DNA of 64,000 nt from Nocardioides marmorisolisilvae (GCF_031656915.1 NZ_CP134227.1:1798001-1862000); one strand, 5' to 3'. Positions 16,932 to 28,291 are shown, numbered from the stretch's first letter. Translations and numbers: made by a program. Notes: a model not told the origin generated them from the letters alone.

Positions 16932-18355
16932 CGTGGCGTCTTCGTGGCGGCGGCCGACGCGGCGGGCACACCGATCACGTGTCCGGCCTGCAACAACCCT
17001 GCCGGGTCGTATCGCCTGCGCAGCTCACCCAGTCGGCGATGGCCTTCGGGATCCCAGGCACGGGCCCGGTCGACCTCGCCGGCCGGGCGCCCGTGCATGT
17101 TGAGCAGGGTCTGGCCGGTCGACCACGGCGCCGCAGCGGCCATCAGCGCGTCGGCAGCGGCCGGACCGGAGTCGGCGGCCGGGCCGGCGAGCACGGCGAT
17201 CGCCACCAGGCTGTACGCCGCGTCACGCCCGCCGACGGCGTTCGGCACTGCGGGCGGGCGGCCCAGCGCTCCGCCGAGCTGGCGCAGCTCGCCCATCAGC
17301 AGGGGGGACGTGACGCCGGGGCCGACGCGGCCGAGCAGGGCAGTCACCGTGTCCGGAGTCAGGTCGCGCAGCAGCGCAGAACGCTCGAAGAACGGCACCG
17401 GATGGTCCGGGTCACGGTGGATGCTGTCCACCTCGGCATAGGGCATGGTGTCGACTGCGTCGACGACCGCTGGCCCTACCCGTCGCATCGCAGCCACCAG
17501 ATCCCGGCCCTCCGCCTCATCGCCCAGATGGCATACCCGCAGGTGGGCCAGGGTGCGCCCGCGCAGCGGCTCAGGGATGTCTGGCAGTGGCGGCAGCCGA
17601 AGTGCCGCCACCGAGGTGCAGCAGGTCTCGGGCAGGTCGGCACTCCAGGCGCGATAGGCGTCCAGCACCGCCGGCAGGTGCTCCTCGGCCCAGAAGATGC
17701 CGCCGCCGTACACCGTGGTGATCGGGAGCAGGTCGACCGTGATCGCGGTGACGATCCCGAGGTTGCCCTTGCCGCCGCGCAGCCCCCAGAACAGGTCCGG
17801 CTCGTGGTCGGCGTCGACCTCACGGAGTCGGCCATCCATGGTGACCACCTCAACCGACCGCACGTGATCGGCCCCGTAGCCATGGGCACGGCCAGTCACC
17901 GGGAGCCCACCACCCAGGGTGAATCCCACCACGCTGACGTCCGACGACGAGCCCACCAGCGGGGCGAGGCCGTGCGGTGCGGCGGCATCGATGAGAGCAC
18001 GCATCCGCACACCGGCGCCCACCCTCGCGGTGCGCGCCCGCGGATCCACCACGACCTGGTCCATCCGTCGGGTGCTGATCAGGATGCCGGCCTCGACAGC
18101 TGCGCTGGCACCGTGGCCGGTCGCGTGTACCGACACCGCCAGGTGGCGCGAGGCGGCGTATATCACCGCGGCACGGACGTCCTGAGCACTCATGGCACCG
18201 ACCACCAGAGCCGGGTGATGGACGACCGCGGTGTTGAAGCCGGACACCTCCGCAGACCAGCCGGCCGAGTCGGGACGCAGCAGTGGTCCGGACACGTCCG
18301 GGTCCGGCACCCCTGCGAGGCCGTCGCCGGAAGGGGGTAGGTCGATCGTGGTCAT
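16928..18355 (-). CDS. FAD-dependent oxidoreductase of the BBE/PCMH family
   Basis: A 475-residue berberine-bridge-enzyme-like oxidase. The PCMH-type FAD domain covers about residues 45-215. The segment VSVHATGHGASA corresponds to the site that binds FAD covalently through His in many members, and LRGGKGNLGIVT is the second FAD signature. The BBE C-terminal motif (YDPAGLLQAGHVI) is present. Members oxidise sugars, alkaloids or secondary metabolites; the substrate is unknown. It is translationally coupled to the downstream secreted protein and preceded by a LAL regulator, which suggests an inducible catabolic or secondary-metabolism unit. Confidence 0.85.
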   Translation of the reverse strand: MTTIDLPPSGDGLAGVPDPDVSGPLLRPDSAGWSAEVSGFNTAVVHHPALVVGAMSAQDVRAAVIYAASRHLAVSVHATGHGASAAVEAGILISTRRMDQVVVDPRARTARVGAGVRMRALIDAAAPHGLAPLVGSSSDVSVVGFTLGGGLPVTGRAHGYGADHVRSVEVVTMDGRLREVDADHEPDLFWGLRGGKGNLGIVTAITVDLLPITTVYGGGIFWAEEHLPAVLDAYRAWSADLPETCCTSVAALRLPPLPDIPEPLRGRTLAHLRVCHLGDEAEGRDLVAAMRRVGPAVVDAVDTMPYAEVDSIHRDPDHPVPFFERSALLRDLTPDTVTALLGRVGPGVTSPLLMGELRQLGGALGRPPAVPNAVGGRDAAYSLVAIAVLAGPAADSGPAAADALMAAAAPWSTGQTLLNMHGRPAGEVDRARAWDPEGHRRLGELRRRYDPAGLLQAGHVIGVPAASAAATKTPR

Positions 18356-18453
18356 GAGGGCAACTCCATCCAGCCACCGGCGCCGAGCGGCACCCAGAAG
18401 TGCATCGCCCCGAACCTAGGCTCGGCCGGCCCCCAGGGCATCGTGGAAACCCA

Positions 18454-18481
18454 CGAACCTTGCGGTACGGCTCCAGGTTCG
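18454..18481. promoter_or_regulatory. Inverted repeat between the LAL regulator and the FAD oxidase gene
   Basis: Perfect 7-bp arms CGAACCT and AGGTTCG, 14 bases apart, in the 142-base gap between the two same-strand genes. It lies about 100 bases upstream of the oxidase start, so it could be an activator site for the LuxR protein or a weak terminator for the regulator gene. There is no evidence to choose between them. Confidence 0.35.
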
Positions 18482-18497
18482 CGAGGAGGCTGCCCGG

Positions 18498-21350
18498 CTA
18501 TTCGACGGCATCGACCGTCGGTGCTGTCGGCGTCAGCCGGCGGGCGAGCTCGACCCGCGATCGCACTCCGAGCTTGGCGTAGACCCGGGTCAGGTGGGAC
18601 TCGACCGTACGTGCGGTGACCACCAGGGCGGCGGCGACCTCCCTGTTGCTGAGTCCCTGAGCAACGAGTCCGGCGACCCGTGCCTCGCTCTCGGTGAGGT
18701 CGTTGCCGCTGGAGGTCCGGCCGCCGAGCCGGGCCAGCTCGCGCTCGACCTTGTCGAGCCACAGGGGCGCACCGAGGCCAGAGAACGTGTCCCGGGCCGA
18801 GGTCAAGGTCTCCCGGGCGTCGCGCCGGCGGCGGACGCGGCGCAGCGCACTGCCCAGGGCCAGCTCGGAGCGGGCCTGCTCGAACGGAAGCGGCAGCGTC
18901 TTGAACAGGGTCACCGACTCCTCCAGACATGCCACCGCGTCCTCGGCCCTACCCGTGGCGTGAGCCAGCAGGCCCGTGGCCCGGGCGGTGGCCGCCGACG
19001 GCCAGGTCGTCGCCATCCCGTCTGCCCAGCGCCGCATCCGGTCGAGCCGGTCCGCGGCCCGCTCGACCTCTGCGCAGCGGACCAGCGCTTCCACGTGATC
19101 GCCGAGGTATCGCCACTGCCGGGGCTCGGCGAGCACGTCGGAGGCTTCGAAGAACGCGTCGACCTCGTCGAGGTGCCTGAGCGCTGCCCGCGGGTCGTCA
19201 CAGGAGAGGTCGATGAAGCCCAGCGCGGTACGGGCGAGGGCGACGCTCCACCCGTCGTCACCGCTCATCCCCTCTTCGAGCGCGAAGTCGGCGTCCCTCC
19301 GAGCCTGCGCTATCCCTCCTGTGTGTGCGTGCACCAGGGAACGGAAGTAGGCCGACAGCCCAAGCCGCCCCCTCTGCTCACACTGTCGGGCGTTCTCAAC
19401 CGCCTGGCCGGCTGCCGTCTCCGCGTCCGTCCAGCGGCCGAGCCACAGCGCCAGCTCTGCGCGGTGTCCAGCGATGTCCGACATCGAGCTGAGGTCGCCC
19501 TCACGCTCGGCGCGCTGCCAGGCATCGAGAAGCAGCTCGTCGGCCGCCGCGAACTCATCGAGGTACTTGATGCACTCCCCCTGGCAGGTCCGCGCTCGCC
19601 AGGCGACAGGAGGCAGCGACGCCGACTGGTCCTCCATCTCGGTGGCCCGCTGCATCAGCTCCGGCGGGATGACGTTGCCCTCGCGCCAACTGGCGATCGC
19701 AACCTGCTTGAGGGCGCTGGCGAGCAGTGCTGGGTCCGGATCCGGCAGACCATCGAAGAAGTCCAGGGCAAGCTGTGCGTGCCGACGGGTCTCGCCGATG
19801 GGCAGCTCGGCGCGCTCGGCCAGGATCAGATGTGCCGCAGCCTCCGCGGCCGGGCTCCCCTCCGCCTCCGCCAGGGCCTGCCAGGCGACCTCGCGCATGG
19901 CAGAGACGCCTTCCTGCTCGAACAGCACCGCAGCGAGCGCCGTCAGCGTCCGCGACCGCTCCGGGCCGGCCTGCTGGTCTGCGCGCAGTCTTTCGAGGGT
20001 ACGGCGGGCTTGGACCGCATCACCGGCCTCGAGCAGGAACTGGGCGACTGCTCGGGCGCGGGTGGCACGACCCACGGCGTCGGCCGCCGGCGTCAGCACT
20101 CGCGCCAGCTCGGCCAGATCGGCGGCGGTGCGGGGCGCTCCGCGGGCGCGTGCACAACCGGCCCCCACGTCGAGGTGCTCGGCGACCACCCGGTCGGGTC
20201 CGGGCGCGGCCAGCGCCAGATGGCGGGCCCGGCGCTCCGGGTCGGTGACGACACCGGCGAGGCGGGAGTGGACAGAGGCACGCAGGGCGACTGGGGCCTC
20301 CCGGTAGCAGGCGGTGGCATACAGCGGGTGGACGAACCAGAGCCGGTCACCGACCCGTCGCAACAGGCCGGCCGCCTCGCCCTGGCCCACCAGGGCCTCC
20401 GCCCGCGGTCCGTAGGCCGCGAGCAACGGACCGATGGCCGGTCGGGACATCGCGGCGACCGCCACCAGCAGCTCCCGGGCGTCGTCGGCCAGCTCCGCGA
20501 CCCGTTGACGCACCAGCTCGGCCAGATCCGATGGCGGCACCACGGAGTCGGCGGCCCACGGCCAGCTGCGGGCGACCGAGCGGCCCAGCTCCAAAGCGTG
20601 CAGCGGATTCCCGCGCGCCGACTCGTGCAGCCGCCAGCTCAGACCGGCAGTGGCCCGTTCGCCGAGCTCGCGTGCCAGCAGCCGCTGGGTCGCATCCAGG
20701 TCGAGCGGGCCGACGTGGATCGTGTGCACCTCTCTGGCCAGGACAAACGGCGCCGCGGTCGGCTCACCGGTGCGCATGGTGAACAGGGCACGGACCCGGT
20801 CGGGCGGAAGCCGGCGCAACGCGAAGGCAACCGCCGTACCCGAGTCGCGATCCATCCACTGCACGTCATCCACGGCGAGCACCAGGCGACACTGCTCCGC
20901 GAGAGTCCGCAGCACGGCTGTGGTGGCGAGCGCGACCGCGTGCGGCTGGGGCACGGCCCCGTCGACGGGCCGACGGAGCAGGGCCACCTCGACCGCCCTC
21001 AGCTGGGGGTCGGGGAGGTCGGGCCGGGCCGCATCCAGACATCCACCGAGCAGGTCGCCGAGCACGGCGTACGGCATGTCGGCCTCCGCCTCGGCCGGCA
21101 TTGCCGACAAGACCCGCCAGCCGGCGTCGCGGCAACGCTTGAGGACCGTCTCCCACAGCACGGTCTTGCCGATGCCCGCCTCGCCCGCCAGGCAGAGCGC
21201 GCCAGCACCGCCGGACCAGGCCTGGACGACCTGTGCGAGCTCGGCATCGCGCGCGAGCAGCGCCCCGGAGTCCGGCAGCCTCAGATCGTCCTCGCGCACC
21301 CGTCCACTTCCCGCAGCACCGTCACCGGCGGCCGCCCGGGAACCGCTCAC
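18498..21350 (-). CDS. LAL-type (MalT-like) LuxR transcriptional regulator
   Basis: A 950-residue regulator with an N-terminal AAA/STAND ATPase and a C-terminal LuxR HTH. Walker A is GEAGIGKT (about residues 57-64) and Walker B is LVLAVDDVQWMD (about 155-166). The middle is helical and TPR-like. The HTH reads LTESEARVAGLVAQGLSNRE then VTARTVESHLTRVYAKLGV. LAL proteins respond to small inducers and activate antibiotic or catabolic operons. Its position just upstream of the FAD oxidase/secreted-protein pair suggests local control. The GTG 21350 start has no clear ribosome binding site; a second GTG about 17 codons in is possible. Confidence 0.88.
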   Translation of the reverse strand: MSGSRAAAGDGAAGSGRVREDDLRLPDSGALLARDAELAQVVQAWSGGAGALCLAGEAGIGKTVLWETVLKRCRDAGWRVLSAMPAEAEADMPYAVLGDLLGGCLDAARPDLPDPQLRAVEVALLRRPVDGAVPQPHAVALATTAVLRTLAEQCRLVLAVDDVQWMDRDSGTAVAFALRRLPPDRVRALFTMRTGEPTAAPFVLAREVHTIHVGPLDLDATQRLLARELGERATAGLSWRLHESARGNPLHALELGRSVARSWPWAADSVVPPSDLAELVRQRVAELADDARELLVAVAAMSRPAIGPLLAAYGPRAEALVGQGEAAGLLRRVGDRLWFVHPLYATACYREAPVALRASVHSRLAGVVTDPERRARHLALAAPGPDRVVAEHLDVGAGCARARGAPRTAADLAELARVLTPAADAVGRATRARAVAQFLLEAGDAVQARRTLERLRADQQAGPERSRTLTALAAVLFEQEGVSAMREVAWQALAEAEGSPAAEAAAHLILAERAELPIGETRRHAQLALDFFDGLPDPDPALLASALKQVAIASWREGNVIPPELMQRATEMEDQSASLPPVAWRARTCQGECIKYLDEFAAADELLLDAWQRAEREGDLSSMSDIAGHRAELALWLGRWTDAETAAGQAVENARQCEQRGRLGLSAYFRSLVHAHTGGIAQARRDADFALEEGMSGDDGWSVALARTALGFIDLSCDDPRAALRHLDEVDAFFEASDVLAEPRQWRYLGDHVEALVRCAEVERAADRLDRMRRWADGMATTWPSAATARATGLLAHATGRAEDAVACLEESVTLFKTLPLPFEQARSELALGSALRRVRRRRDARETLTSARDTFSGLGAPLWLDKVERELARLGGRTSSGNDLTESEARVAGLVAQGLSNREVAAALVVTARTVESHLTRVYAKLGVRSRVELARRLTPTAPTVDAVE

Positions 21351-21413
21351 CGGTGTTGCCGAGTATGCGCCTGCTCCTGCCCGGTTGTCGGCGGTTCTGG
21401 CCGAGTCCTGCTC

Positions 21414-23234
21414 TCAATCCACCGCGTCGGCGGCGTCGAGCCACTCGTCCTCGAGTCGCTGTCTCTCCTCGGCCAGCACACGCTGGGTAACACTCAGCCC
21501 GGCCAGGCGTTCGGGATCGTGAGCATGGTCGGCCATCTCGGCGTGCAGCTGCTGCTCCTTCGCGCTGAGGCGATCCAGCTGTCTCTCGACCCGGGCGAGC
21601 GTCTTGCGGGCAGCGCGCTGCTCCGCCGATCCCGCTTTCGTCGGGGCTGGCGCCGGCGCACCGCCGCTGCGCGCCTCAGCAGCACGTCCCCGCCCGCGCT
21701 CGCCGGTCCGCGGCGCAGTCACCGCGCGGCGCTGGCCGAGGTACTGGTCGACCCCACCGGGCAGCATCGAGATCTGGCCATCGCCCATCAGTGCCCAGAT
21801 GGAGTCGGTGACCCGCTCGAGGAAGTAGCGGTCGTGGGAGACGACGACGAGGGTGCCGGGCCAAGAGTCGAGGAAGTCCTCGAGCACGGTGAGCGTCTCG
21901 ATGTCGAGGTCGTTGGTCGGCTCGTCGAGCAGTAGCACGTTGGGCTCCTCCAGCAGCAGCTTCAGCAGCTGGAAGCGGCGACGCTCGCCCCCGGACAGGT
22001 CGCTCAGTCGCGCGGTGAGTCGGTCGCCGGTGAAGCCGAAGCGCTCCAGCAACGAGCTCGCGGAGACGTCCTGCCCGCTCGCGGTGCGGGTCAGCCGCCG
22101 GATGCCCTCGATCGTGGACAGCACCCGCGCCTCCCCGGTCGGATCGACGTCCGGGGTCACCGCCTGGGTCAGGTGCGCCAGCGCCACGGTGCGGCCCAGC
22201 CGCACCCGACCGGCCGACGGCGCCAGCTCACCGGCGACAAGGTTGAGCACCGAGGTCTTGCCGGCGCCGTTGACGCCGACGATCCCGACCCGGTCCCCCG
22301 GGCCGAGCCGCCAGGTGGCGTGCCGCAGCAACTGTCGATCGCCGCGGACGAGGTCCGCGTCCTCGACGTCGATGACGTCCTTGCCAAGGCGCTGGGTGGC
22401 GAACCGCTCGAGAGTCAGCCGGTCGCGCGGTGGCGGCTCGTCGGCGATCAGCGCCTCCGCGGCGTCCATCCGGAACTTCGGCTTCGACGTCCGGGCAGGC
22501 GCACCACGTCGCAGCCAGGCCAGCTCCTTGCGCATCAGGTTCTGCCGTCGCGACTCGGTCGCTGCTGTCTGTCGCTGCCGCTCCGCCTTGGCAAGGACGA
22601 ACGCGGCGTAGCCACCGTCGTAGCCGTCCACGACGCCTGCGCCGTTCGCCGCTGGGTGCACCTCCCACGTCGTCCGACAGACCGCGTCGAGGAACCATCG
22701 ATCGTGCGTGACCACGACGACGGCCTCCGAGCGGCCGACGAGGTGCTCGGCCAGCCAGGTGACCGCCTCCACGTCGAGGTGGTTCGTGGGCTCGTCGAGA
22801 ATCAGCAGGTCGTGCTCCTCGAGGAGCAGCCGCGCCAGCGAGCAGCGCCGACGCTCACCGCCGGACAGTCCGTGCACCACACGGTCCAGGTGCACGCCCT
22901 CGAGCAGCACCTCGGCGACCTCGCGGGTGGTGGCATCGGCCGCCCACTCGTGGTCGGACCTGCCCGCGAGGACGGCCTCGCGGACGCTGTGGGTGTCGTC
23001 CAGCACGTCGCGCTGGTCGAGGTACCCGACCCGCAGACCTCGCGCCGTCGACACCCGACCGCTGTCGGGACCGATACGCCCGGCGATGAGATTCAGCAGC
23101 GTGGTCTTGCCGTCGCCGTTGCGCCCGACCACGCCGATCCGATCCTGCGCCCCGACACCGAGGCTGACCTCGTCCAGCAGGATCCGCACCCCGTAGGACT
23201 TGGTGACCCGTTCCAGGTTGACCAGGTTGCTCAT
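21414..23234 (-). CDS. ABC-F family ATPase (Uup/Ettr-like)
   Basis: A 606-residue duplicated ABC ATPase without membrane segments. Both halves carry complete sites: GRNGDGKTTLL with LSGGERRRCSLA and LLILDEPTNHLD, then GVNGAGKTSVL with LSGGERRRFQLL and LLLDEPTNDLD. The C-terminal coiled coil rich in Arg and Gln (about 545-600) resembles Uup. ABC-F proteins act at the ribosomal E site as translation factors or antibiotic-protection proteins; the precise role is not inferable. ATG 23234 has GAGGTG upstream. It lies 10 bases after ispE, so the two are cotranscribed. Confidence 0.92.
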   Translation of the reverse strand: MSNLVNLERVTKSYGVRILLDEVSLGVGAQDRIGVVGRNGDGKTTLLNLIAGRIGPDSGRVSTARGLRVGYLDQRDVLDDTHSVREAVLAGRSDHEWAADATTREVAEVLLEGVHLDRVVHGLSGGERRRCSLARLLLEEHDLLILDEPTNHLDVEAVTWLAEHLVGRSEAVVVVTHDRWFLDAVCRTTWEVHPAANGAGVVDGYDGGYAAFVLAKAERQRQTAATESRRQNLMRKELAWLRRGAPARTSKPKFRMDAAEALIADEPPPRDRLTLERFATQRLGKDVIDVEDADLVRGDRQLLRHATWRLGPGDRVGIVGVNGAGKTSVLNLVAGELAPSAGRVRLGRTVALAHLTQAVTPDVDPTGEARVLSTIEGIRRLTRTASGQDVSASSLLERFGFTGDRLTARLSDLSGGERRRFQLLKLLLEEPNVLLLDEPTNDLDIETLTVLEDFLDSWPGTLVVVSHDRYFLERVTDSIWALMGDGQISMLPGGVDQYLGQRRAVTAPRTGERGRGRAAEARSGGAPAPAPTKAGSAEQRAARKTLARVERQLDRLSAKEQQLHAEMADHAHDPERLAGLSVTQRVLAEERQRLEDEWLDAADAVD

Positions 23235-23244
23235 CGTCCGCACC

Positions 23245-24159
23245 TCACGCGTAGGTGACCACGTGCGCGCCAGCGACGGGCCCGGTCGCGACCTGCACGC
23301 GTTCGTGACCGGCGGCGTGGAGGACGGCCCGCACCGACTGCGCGCTCTCGTGATCCGCGCACAGCAGGACACAGGTCGGGCCAGACCCGGACACGAGACC
23401 CTGCAGCGCCCCTGCCGCCACCCCCAGCGCCAGCACGTCGCGCAGGTCGGGGCGGACGTGCAGCGCGGGCTCCTGCAGGTCGTTGGTCAATGCGCCGGCC
23501 AGAGCCGTCGAGTCCCCCGCGGCGAGCGCATCGAGCAGGGCGACGCTCACCTCTGGGTCGGGTACGGCGTCACCCCGCATCTGGTCGAGCTCGGCGTAGA
23601 TCCTGGGGGTGGACAGCCCGATGTCGGACTCGACCACCACCCACCACCAGCTCCCCGCGTCGGCCACCCGGGTGACCTGCTCACCGTGCCCGTCACCCCG
23701 GGCGGTGCCGCCGAGTAGCGCGAACGGCACGTCGCTGCCGAGCTCCCCGGCCAGCCGAAGGAGTTCCTCGTCGGGCGTGTCCAGCCGCCAGAGACGGTCG
23801 AGCGCGAGCAGAGTCGCGGCCGCGTCGGCGCTGCCGCCCGCCAGTCCCCCGGCCACCGGGATGCCCTTGTCGATGTCCAGCGCGGCGGCACGATCCAGGC
23901 CGTGGTGGGACGCCAGCAGCCGGCCCGCGCGCAGCGCGATGTTGCTGTCGTCGAGCGGCACCTCGGTGACATCGATGCGTTCGTGGGCCGAGACGCGGAG
24001 GGACCAGCCGTCGGCCTCGGTCGCCGTCACGTCGTCGTACATCCCGATCGCCTGGTAGACGGTGGCCAGCGCGTGGTAGCCGTCGTCGCGCACCGGCCCC
24101 ACCCCGAGGCAGAGGTTGATCTTCGCCGCAGCGCGGACGGTCACGGGTGCGGCACTCAC
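23245..24159 (-). CDS. ispE: 4-diphosphocytidyl-2-C-methyl-D-erythritol kinase
   Basis: A 304-residue GHMP kinase of the non-mevalonate isoprenoid pathway. It phosphorylates the 2-hydroxyl of CDP-ME. The substrate region AAAKINLCLGVGPVRDDGYH is at the N-terminus and the ATP loop PVAGGLAGGSADAAATLLAL is at about residues 95-115. A third GHMP motif, GLVSGSGPTCVLL, is near the C-terminus. GTG 24159 gives the family-like start. The order ksgA-ispE-abcF is widely conserved in actinobacteria. Confidence 0.95.
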   Translation of the reverse strand: MSAAPVTVRAAAKINLCLGVGPVRDDGYHALATVYQAIGMYDDVTATEADGWSLRVSAHERIDVTEVPLDDSNIALRAGRLLASHHGLDRAAALDIDKGIPVAGGLAGGSADAAATLLALDRLWRLDTPDEELLRLAGELGSDVPFALLGGTARGDGHGEQVTRVADAGSWWWVVVESDIGLSTPRIYAELDQMRGDAVPDPEVSVALLDALAAGDSTALAGALTNDLQEPALHVRPDLRDVLALGVAAGALQGLVSGSGPTCVLLCADHESAQSVRAVLHAAGHERVQVATGPVAGAHVVTYA

Positions 24160-24268
24160 CCGGCCGAGCCTAGACGGCAGTCGTGGCCAGGGCGGTGCCG
24201 GCCGGACGCTGCGGATCTTCGGCACACCGATGCGGCCCTCGAGCCCGCCCGTCGCATGATCGGTCGGC

Positions 24269-25147
24269 TCAGGCAGGCAACGCCTCGGCGATCCGAGCGA
24301 AGTCCTCGACCGCGAGCTGCTCGCCACGGGTCATCGGGTCGATGCCGGCGGCCGCGAGTGCTCCCGTCGATGCCTCGGCCGAGCCGAAGAGGCCGCGCAG
24401 GGCCGGGCGGAGCGCCTTGCGGCGTTGCGCGAACGCGGCATCGACGACCGCGAAGACCTGCGTGCGGGTCGCGGTGGTCGAGGGCGGCTCCCGCCGGGTC
24501 CAGGCGACCAGTCCGGAGTCGACGTTGGGTGCGGGCCAGAACACGTTGCGGCCGATCGCACCGGCACGCCGTACGTCGGCGAACCAGGCGGCCTTGACCG
24601 AAGGGATCCCGTAGGTCTTCGACCCCGGCCGGGCGGCGAGCCGGTCGGCGACCTCCGACTGCACCATCACCAGCCCGTGCTCCAGGGAGGGCAGCAGCGC
24701 GAGCAGGTGGAGCAGCACCGGCACGGAGACGTTGTAGGGCAGGTTGGCGACCAGCGCGGTCGGCGCAGGTCCGGGCAGCGAGGTCACCCGCATCGCGTCG
24801 GCATGCACCACCTCGAAGCGGTCTGCGAGGTCACCGGCGTACGTCGCGATGGTCGCCGGGAGCGCGTCGGCCAGCACCGGGTCCACCTCGATGGCCACGA
24901 CACGGCGCGCCACCCCAAGCAGGGCAAGGGTGAGGGACCCCAGCCCGGGCCCGACCTCCACGACGACGTCGGATGGCGTGATCCCCGAGTCGCGGACGAT
25001 CCGGCGCACGGTGTTGGGGTCGATCACGAAGTTCTGCCCGCGCTGCTTGGTCGGGCGCAGGCCGAGGGCGGACGCCAGCGAACGCACCTCTGCCGGACCG
25101 AGCAGGCTCGGTCCGGCAGAGGCTGGGTCAGCAGAGTCGGTGGGCAT
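24269..25147 (-). CDS. rsmA: 16S rRNA (adenine1518-N6/adenine1519-N6)-dimethyltransferase
   Basis: A 292-residue KsgA/RsmA that dimethylates the two adenines of helix 45 in 16S rRNA during 30S maturation. The opening [15 protein letters not shown] motif [13 protein letters not shown], acidic IEVDP and catalytic motif [10 protein letters not shown] are all present, and the C-terminal helical domain is complete. The ATG at 25147 gives a normal N-terminal extension for this group. It is followed after about 110 bases by ispE and preceded closely by rpfB on the same strand. Confidence 0.96.
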   Translation of the reverse strand: MPTDSADPASAGPSLLGPAEVRSLASALGLRPTKQRGQNFVIDPNTVRRIVRDSGITPSDVVVEVGPGLGSLTLALLGVARRVVAIEVDPVLADALPATIATYAGDLADRFEVVHADAMRVTSLPGPAPTALVANLPYNVSVPVLLHLLALLPSLEHGLVMVQSEVADRLAARPGSKTYGIPSVKAAWFADVRRAGAIGRNVFWPAPNVDSGLVAWTRREPPSTTATRTQVFAVVDAAFAQRRKALRPALRGLFGSAEASTGALAAAGIDPMTRGEQLAVEDFARIAEALPA

Positions 25148-25179
25148 CGCAGCCACACCGTATGACTCCCGGTACGGCG

Positions 25180-26520
<1,341 letters not shown>

Positions 26521-26539
26521 TCACCGGCCGCGGAGGGGC

Positions 26540-27400
26540 TCAACCCCAGGCGCCGCCGAAGGCGCGGTCGGTGTTGGCGTCGATCACGGCGCACAGAGCG
26601 GCCAGGTCATCGCCGCGCGTGGCGGCCATCGACCGCACCGTCAGCGGCACCATGTAGGAGGCGTTGGTGCGGCCTCGGTGGGGGCTCGGGGTCAGGTACG
26701 GCGCGTCGGTCTCGACCAGGATCCGGTCCGCGGGCGCGAGCCGCAGCGCGTCCCGCACCTGCTCGGCGTTCTTGAAGGTGATCGTGCCGGAGAACGAGAG
26801 GTAGGCCCCGCGATCGAGGCAGGCTCGGGCGAAGTCGGCGTCGCCGGAGAAGCAGTGCATCACCCAGCGTTCCGGCGCCCCGACTTCGTCGAGCACGGCG
26901 AGCACGTCGTCGTGGGAGTCGCGGTCGTGGATGACCAGGGTCTTGTCCAGGCGGCGGGCCAGGTCGATGTGGGCGGAGAACGCGTCTCGTTGGACCTGTC
27001 TGCCGTCGGCTCCCGAGCCTGTCGAGGGGCCCGTGCGGAAGTAGTCCAGGCCCGTCTCCCCCACGGCTCGCACCCGGTCACTGCTTGCGGCCAGCGCCTC
27101 GATCTCCGCCATCGCGGCGTCGAGCTCGCCTCGGGCGGCCAGCCGCGGGGCCTCATTCGGGTGGAGGGCGACGCCGGCGACGACCGCGTCGTACTGCTCC
27201 GCGGTGCGGACCGCCCACCTCGCCCCGGGGAGATCACACCCGATCTGCACGATGCGCGGCACACCGACCGCGGCTGCGCGGGACAACGCCTCTGCGACCG
27301 GCAGCGCGGGCTCGTCGTCGCCGCGGGCGATGTCGAGGTGGCAGTGGTTGTCGACGACGGGGTGCGGCAGCGGCTCGGGAGCCTCGGGGCGGTTGCTCAC
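26540..27400 (-). CDS. tatD: TatD family metal-dependent hydrolase (DNase)
   Basis: A 286-residue TIM-barrel hydrolase. Metal ligands are in DNHCHLD near the N-terminus, [28 protein letters not shown] and the [10 protein letters not shown] segment. TatD proteins act as 3'-5' exonucleases on damaged DNA and may act on D-amino-acylated substrates. The GTG start overlaps the TGA of rsmI (GTGA), so the pair is coupled. After GLDYFRT there is a short insertion, GPSTGSG, that corresponds to a known repetitive element in the DNA (separate entry). Confidence 0.93.
   Translation of the reverse strand: MSNRPEAPEPLPHPVVDNHCHLDIARGDDEPALPVAEALSRAAAVGVPRIVQIGCDLPGARWAVRTAEQYDAVVAGVALHPNEAPRLAARGELDAAMAEIEALAASSDRVRAVGETGLDYFRTGPSTGSGADGRQVQRDAFSAHIDLARRLDKTLVIHDRDSHDDVLAVLDEVGAPERWVMHCFSGDADFARACLDRGAYLSFSGTITFKNAEQVRDALRLAPADRILVETDAPYLTPSPHRGRTNASYMVPLTVRSMAATRGDDLAALCAVIDANTDRAFGGAWG
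27012..27032 (-). repeat. Short interspersed element inside tatD
   Basis: The codons for GPSTGSG in tatD come from a copy of the GGGCCCCTCGACAGGCTCGG-type element, a close relative of the CTTCGACAAGCTCAG sequence at the end of the pepN repeat. It lies in a loop after GLDYFRT where TatD proteins vary in length, and keeps the reading frame. Confidence 0.6.
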
Positions 27401-28257
27401 TGCTCCCCCTTGCGGTGCACGAGGTCGTAGACGACGCGTTTGGGCACCCGTGAGCGCCGGGCGACGTCGGCGACCGCCTGCTTGCGCGGCGTACCGTCGG
27501 CCTCAGCCTGGGCGACCAGCGCGCGCAGCGTCTCGGGATCGTCGGTCGGCGCCTGCTCCGCGGCGCCCTGGACGACGATCGTGATCTCGCCACGCACCTC
27601 GCCGGCGGCCCACGCGACCAGCTCGGCGAGCGGGCCGCGGCGCACCTCCTCGTGGGTCTTGGTCAGCTCGCGGCACACCGCAGCCGGCCGCTCGTCGCCG
27701 AACGCCTCAGCGAGGGCGGTCAACGTGGCGGCGGTGCGATGGGGCGCCTCGAAGAACACCATGGTCCGCTGCTCGTCCGCGAGCGCGTCCAGCCGACGTC
27801 GGCGCTCACCCGCCTTGCGGGGCAGGAACCCGTCGAAGCAGAACCGGTCCACCGGCAGTCCGCTGACCGCCAGCGCGGTGAGAACGGCCGAGGGACCGGG
27901 TACGGCGGTGACGGGTACGCCGTGCGCGACCGCGGCGGCGACCAGCCGATAGCCGGGGTCGGAGACACTGGGCATCCCGGCATCGGTGACCAGCACTACC
28001 CGCTGGCCGGCGAGGAGCGACTCGAGCAGCTGCGGCGTGCGGGTCGCCTCGTTGCCTTCGAAGTACGACGTGACCCGCGCTCGCACCTCCACGCCCAGCT
28101 CGGCGGTCAACCGGCGCAATCGGCGGGTGTCCTCGGCGGCGATCACGTCGGCGGTGGCGAGCTCCTCGACCAGGCGTGGCGAAGCATCCGCAACCCGGCC
28201 GATCGGGGTGCCGGCCAGGACCAGCACGCCCGGCTCGGACGGTGCGGCGTTGCTCAT
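27397..28257 (-). CDS. rsmI: 16S rRNA (cytidine1402-2'-O)-methyltransferase
   Basis: A 286-residue RsmI of the tetrapyrrole-methylase-fold family. It methylates the ribose of C1402 in the decoding centre. Conserved segments are [29 protein letters not shown], the [18 protein letters not shown] glycine-rich SAM site, [16 protein letters not shown] and [14 protein letters not shown]. The C-terminal HTH-like extension ([20 protein letters not shown]) is normal. The ATG at 28257 is 34 bases from the divergent O-mannosyltransferase start; rsmI and pmt are divergent neighbours in most actinobacteria. Confidence 0.96.
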   Translation of the reverse strand: MSNAAPSEPGVLVLAGTPIGRVADASPRLVEELATADVIAAEDTRRLRRLTAELGVEVRARVTSYFEGNEATRTPQLLESLLAGQRVVLVTDAGMPSVSDPGYRLVAAAVAHGVPVTAVPGPSAVLTALAVSGLPVDRFCFDGFLPRKAGERRRRLDALADEQRTMVFFEAPHRTAATLTALAEAFGDERPAAVCRELTKTHEEVRRGPLAELVAWAAGEVRGEITIVVQGAAEQAPTDDPETLRALVAQAEADGTPRKQAVADVARRSRVPKRVVYDLVHRKGEQ

Positions 28258-28291
28258 CCCCCGATCATGACAGCCCACTAACCTTGCCCGG

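Noticed and set aside
14808-17441. Plus-strand open frame of nearly 880 codons over the secreted protein and FAD gene
   Set aside because: Spans two real minus-strand genes and is low-complexity; a shadow.
18594-21935. Plus-strand open frame of over 1100 codons across the LAL regulator
   Set aside because: Antisense to a gene with Walker motifs and a LuxR HTH. Its own translation is Gly/Arg/Gln-rich with no motif.
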